Positions 63,573 to 64,000 of a stretch of DNA of 64,000 bases are shown here, in pieces. The stretch is from Neoceratodus forsteri. Taxonomy: Eukaryota; Chordata; Ceratodontiformes; Ceratodontidae. The stretch covers positions 1,565,396,501-1,565,460,500 of the forward strand of contig CM057449.1 of the NCBI GenBank assembly GCA_016271365.2, given 5' to 3'. Positions within the stretch are counted from its first letter, which is position 1; each line of letters begins with the position of its first letter. The notes below the pieces were generated by a model. It ran no database searches and had not been told where the DNA came from. It was given only the letters and a program-made list of their open reading frames with translations. The position numbers and the translations under genes are program-made.

Positions 63573-64000
63573 TCTATTATTGGCTTAGTGCTAGTGAGAA
63601 GGCATGAAAAATTCTCTGGAAAACGGTGAAGGGGGAAGGAGAGTGGAAGATTACTGGGGTGTGAAGAGGGGGTGGCTAAGGAACCAGCCCTTTCTCTCTA
63701 GGGGGGGATAGAGACTTTTTGTTTTGCATTATCCAAGGCTGAATACGTTCACTAGTGGAAACTAGTCTGAACTCTGTCCTGAGCAGTAAGTACCCATTAG
63801 CTGTGGTATTTGAAAATTAATATTTGGGATGTGCACTCTCCTGTTTGGCACATCATGGTGGGTAAGCTGTGACAGGCATGATGCTGCTTTCCTGCAACTG
63901 GGGGGGGGGACTGCAGCATTTGTTTCCTTTACCAGGGAAGATGGCTTTCAAAGTTTGGCAGCAGGGTACCCCTGAACTCTTGGAGATGGACTGAACCAAC
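63573..64000. other. Unassigned right edge
   Basis: Nothing recognisable besides a G run at 63,901-63,910. Confidence 0.3.

Overview
The window looks like repeat-rich nuclear DNA of a large-genome vertebrate. Nearly every recognisable coding stretch is a broken transposable element: several CR1-type and L2-like LINEs, two DIRS (tyrosine-recombinase) elements, one Ty3/Gypsy element with a Gmr1-like gene order, tRNA-derived SINEs, a hAT-like element, a piggyBac-like MITE and several foldback elements. CR1, DIRS and Gmr1-like elements together argue against a mammal or bird and fit a lungfish, amphibian or similar lineage. The species is inferred from repeat content only. There is no bacterial or plasmid signature, no CRISPR array, and no intact host gene.

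Layout. 0-10 kb: an L1-type ORF1 remnant, then a DIRS element (copy 1, about 1.6-7.7 kb) split by a CR1, which is itself split by a 1.7-kb hAT-like element. At 8.4-9.9 kb one CR1 sits inside an older opposite-strand CR1. 10-14.4 kb: mostly unassigned DNA with a foldback element (11.9-12.4 kb) and a 576-bp tRNA-derived SINE flanked by clear target-site duplications (12.7-13.3 kb). 14.4-19.8 kb: DIRS copy 2 with gag, RT and RNase H, plus the start of its recombinase. 21.2-25 kb: three CR1 pieces and an insertion with 17-bp inverted ends. 25.1-27.1 kb: 5' end of another LTR element. 27.1-33.4 kb: the Gmr1-like element, in the order Gag-protease-integrase-RT-RNase H, with a capsid tail that resembles the vertebrate SCAN domain. 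33.4-36.3 kb: CR1 fragments and a tRNA-like sequence.

36.8-47.8 kb is the least element-dense part and reads like intron or intergenic DNA. It holds three related ~140-bp MITEs and one plausible 72-nt cassette exon (40,957-41,028). 48-50.2 kb: a 5'-truncated CR1, closely related to the copy at 8.5 kb. 50.4-51.7 kb: an L2-like 3' end carrying a piggyBac-like MITE flanked by TTAA. 52-53.1 kb: two hammerhead-like RNA motifs, one inside a long inverted repeat. 53.2-57.6 kb: a minus-strand CR1 with an SGNH-esterase ORF1 and an endonuclease/RT ORF2, separated by a plus-strand LINE 3' end. 58-59.7 kb: a diverged ~40-bp minisatellite interrupted by a SINE and a foldback element. 59.7-62.9 kb: two minus-strand L2-like RT remnants plus an inserted LINE tail. 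63.1-63.6 kb: a further inverted repeat.

The coding remnants do not form a shared pathway. The logic of the window is serial nested insertion, and the relative order of events can be read from which element interrupts which. The most informative parts are the Gmr1-like element, the ribozyme-like hairpins, the long SINE and the candidate exon.
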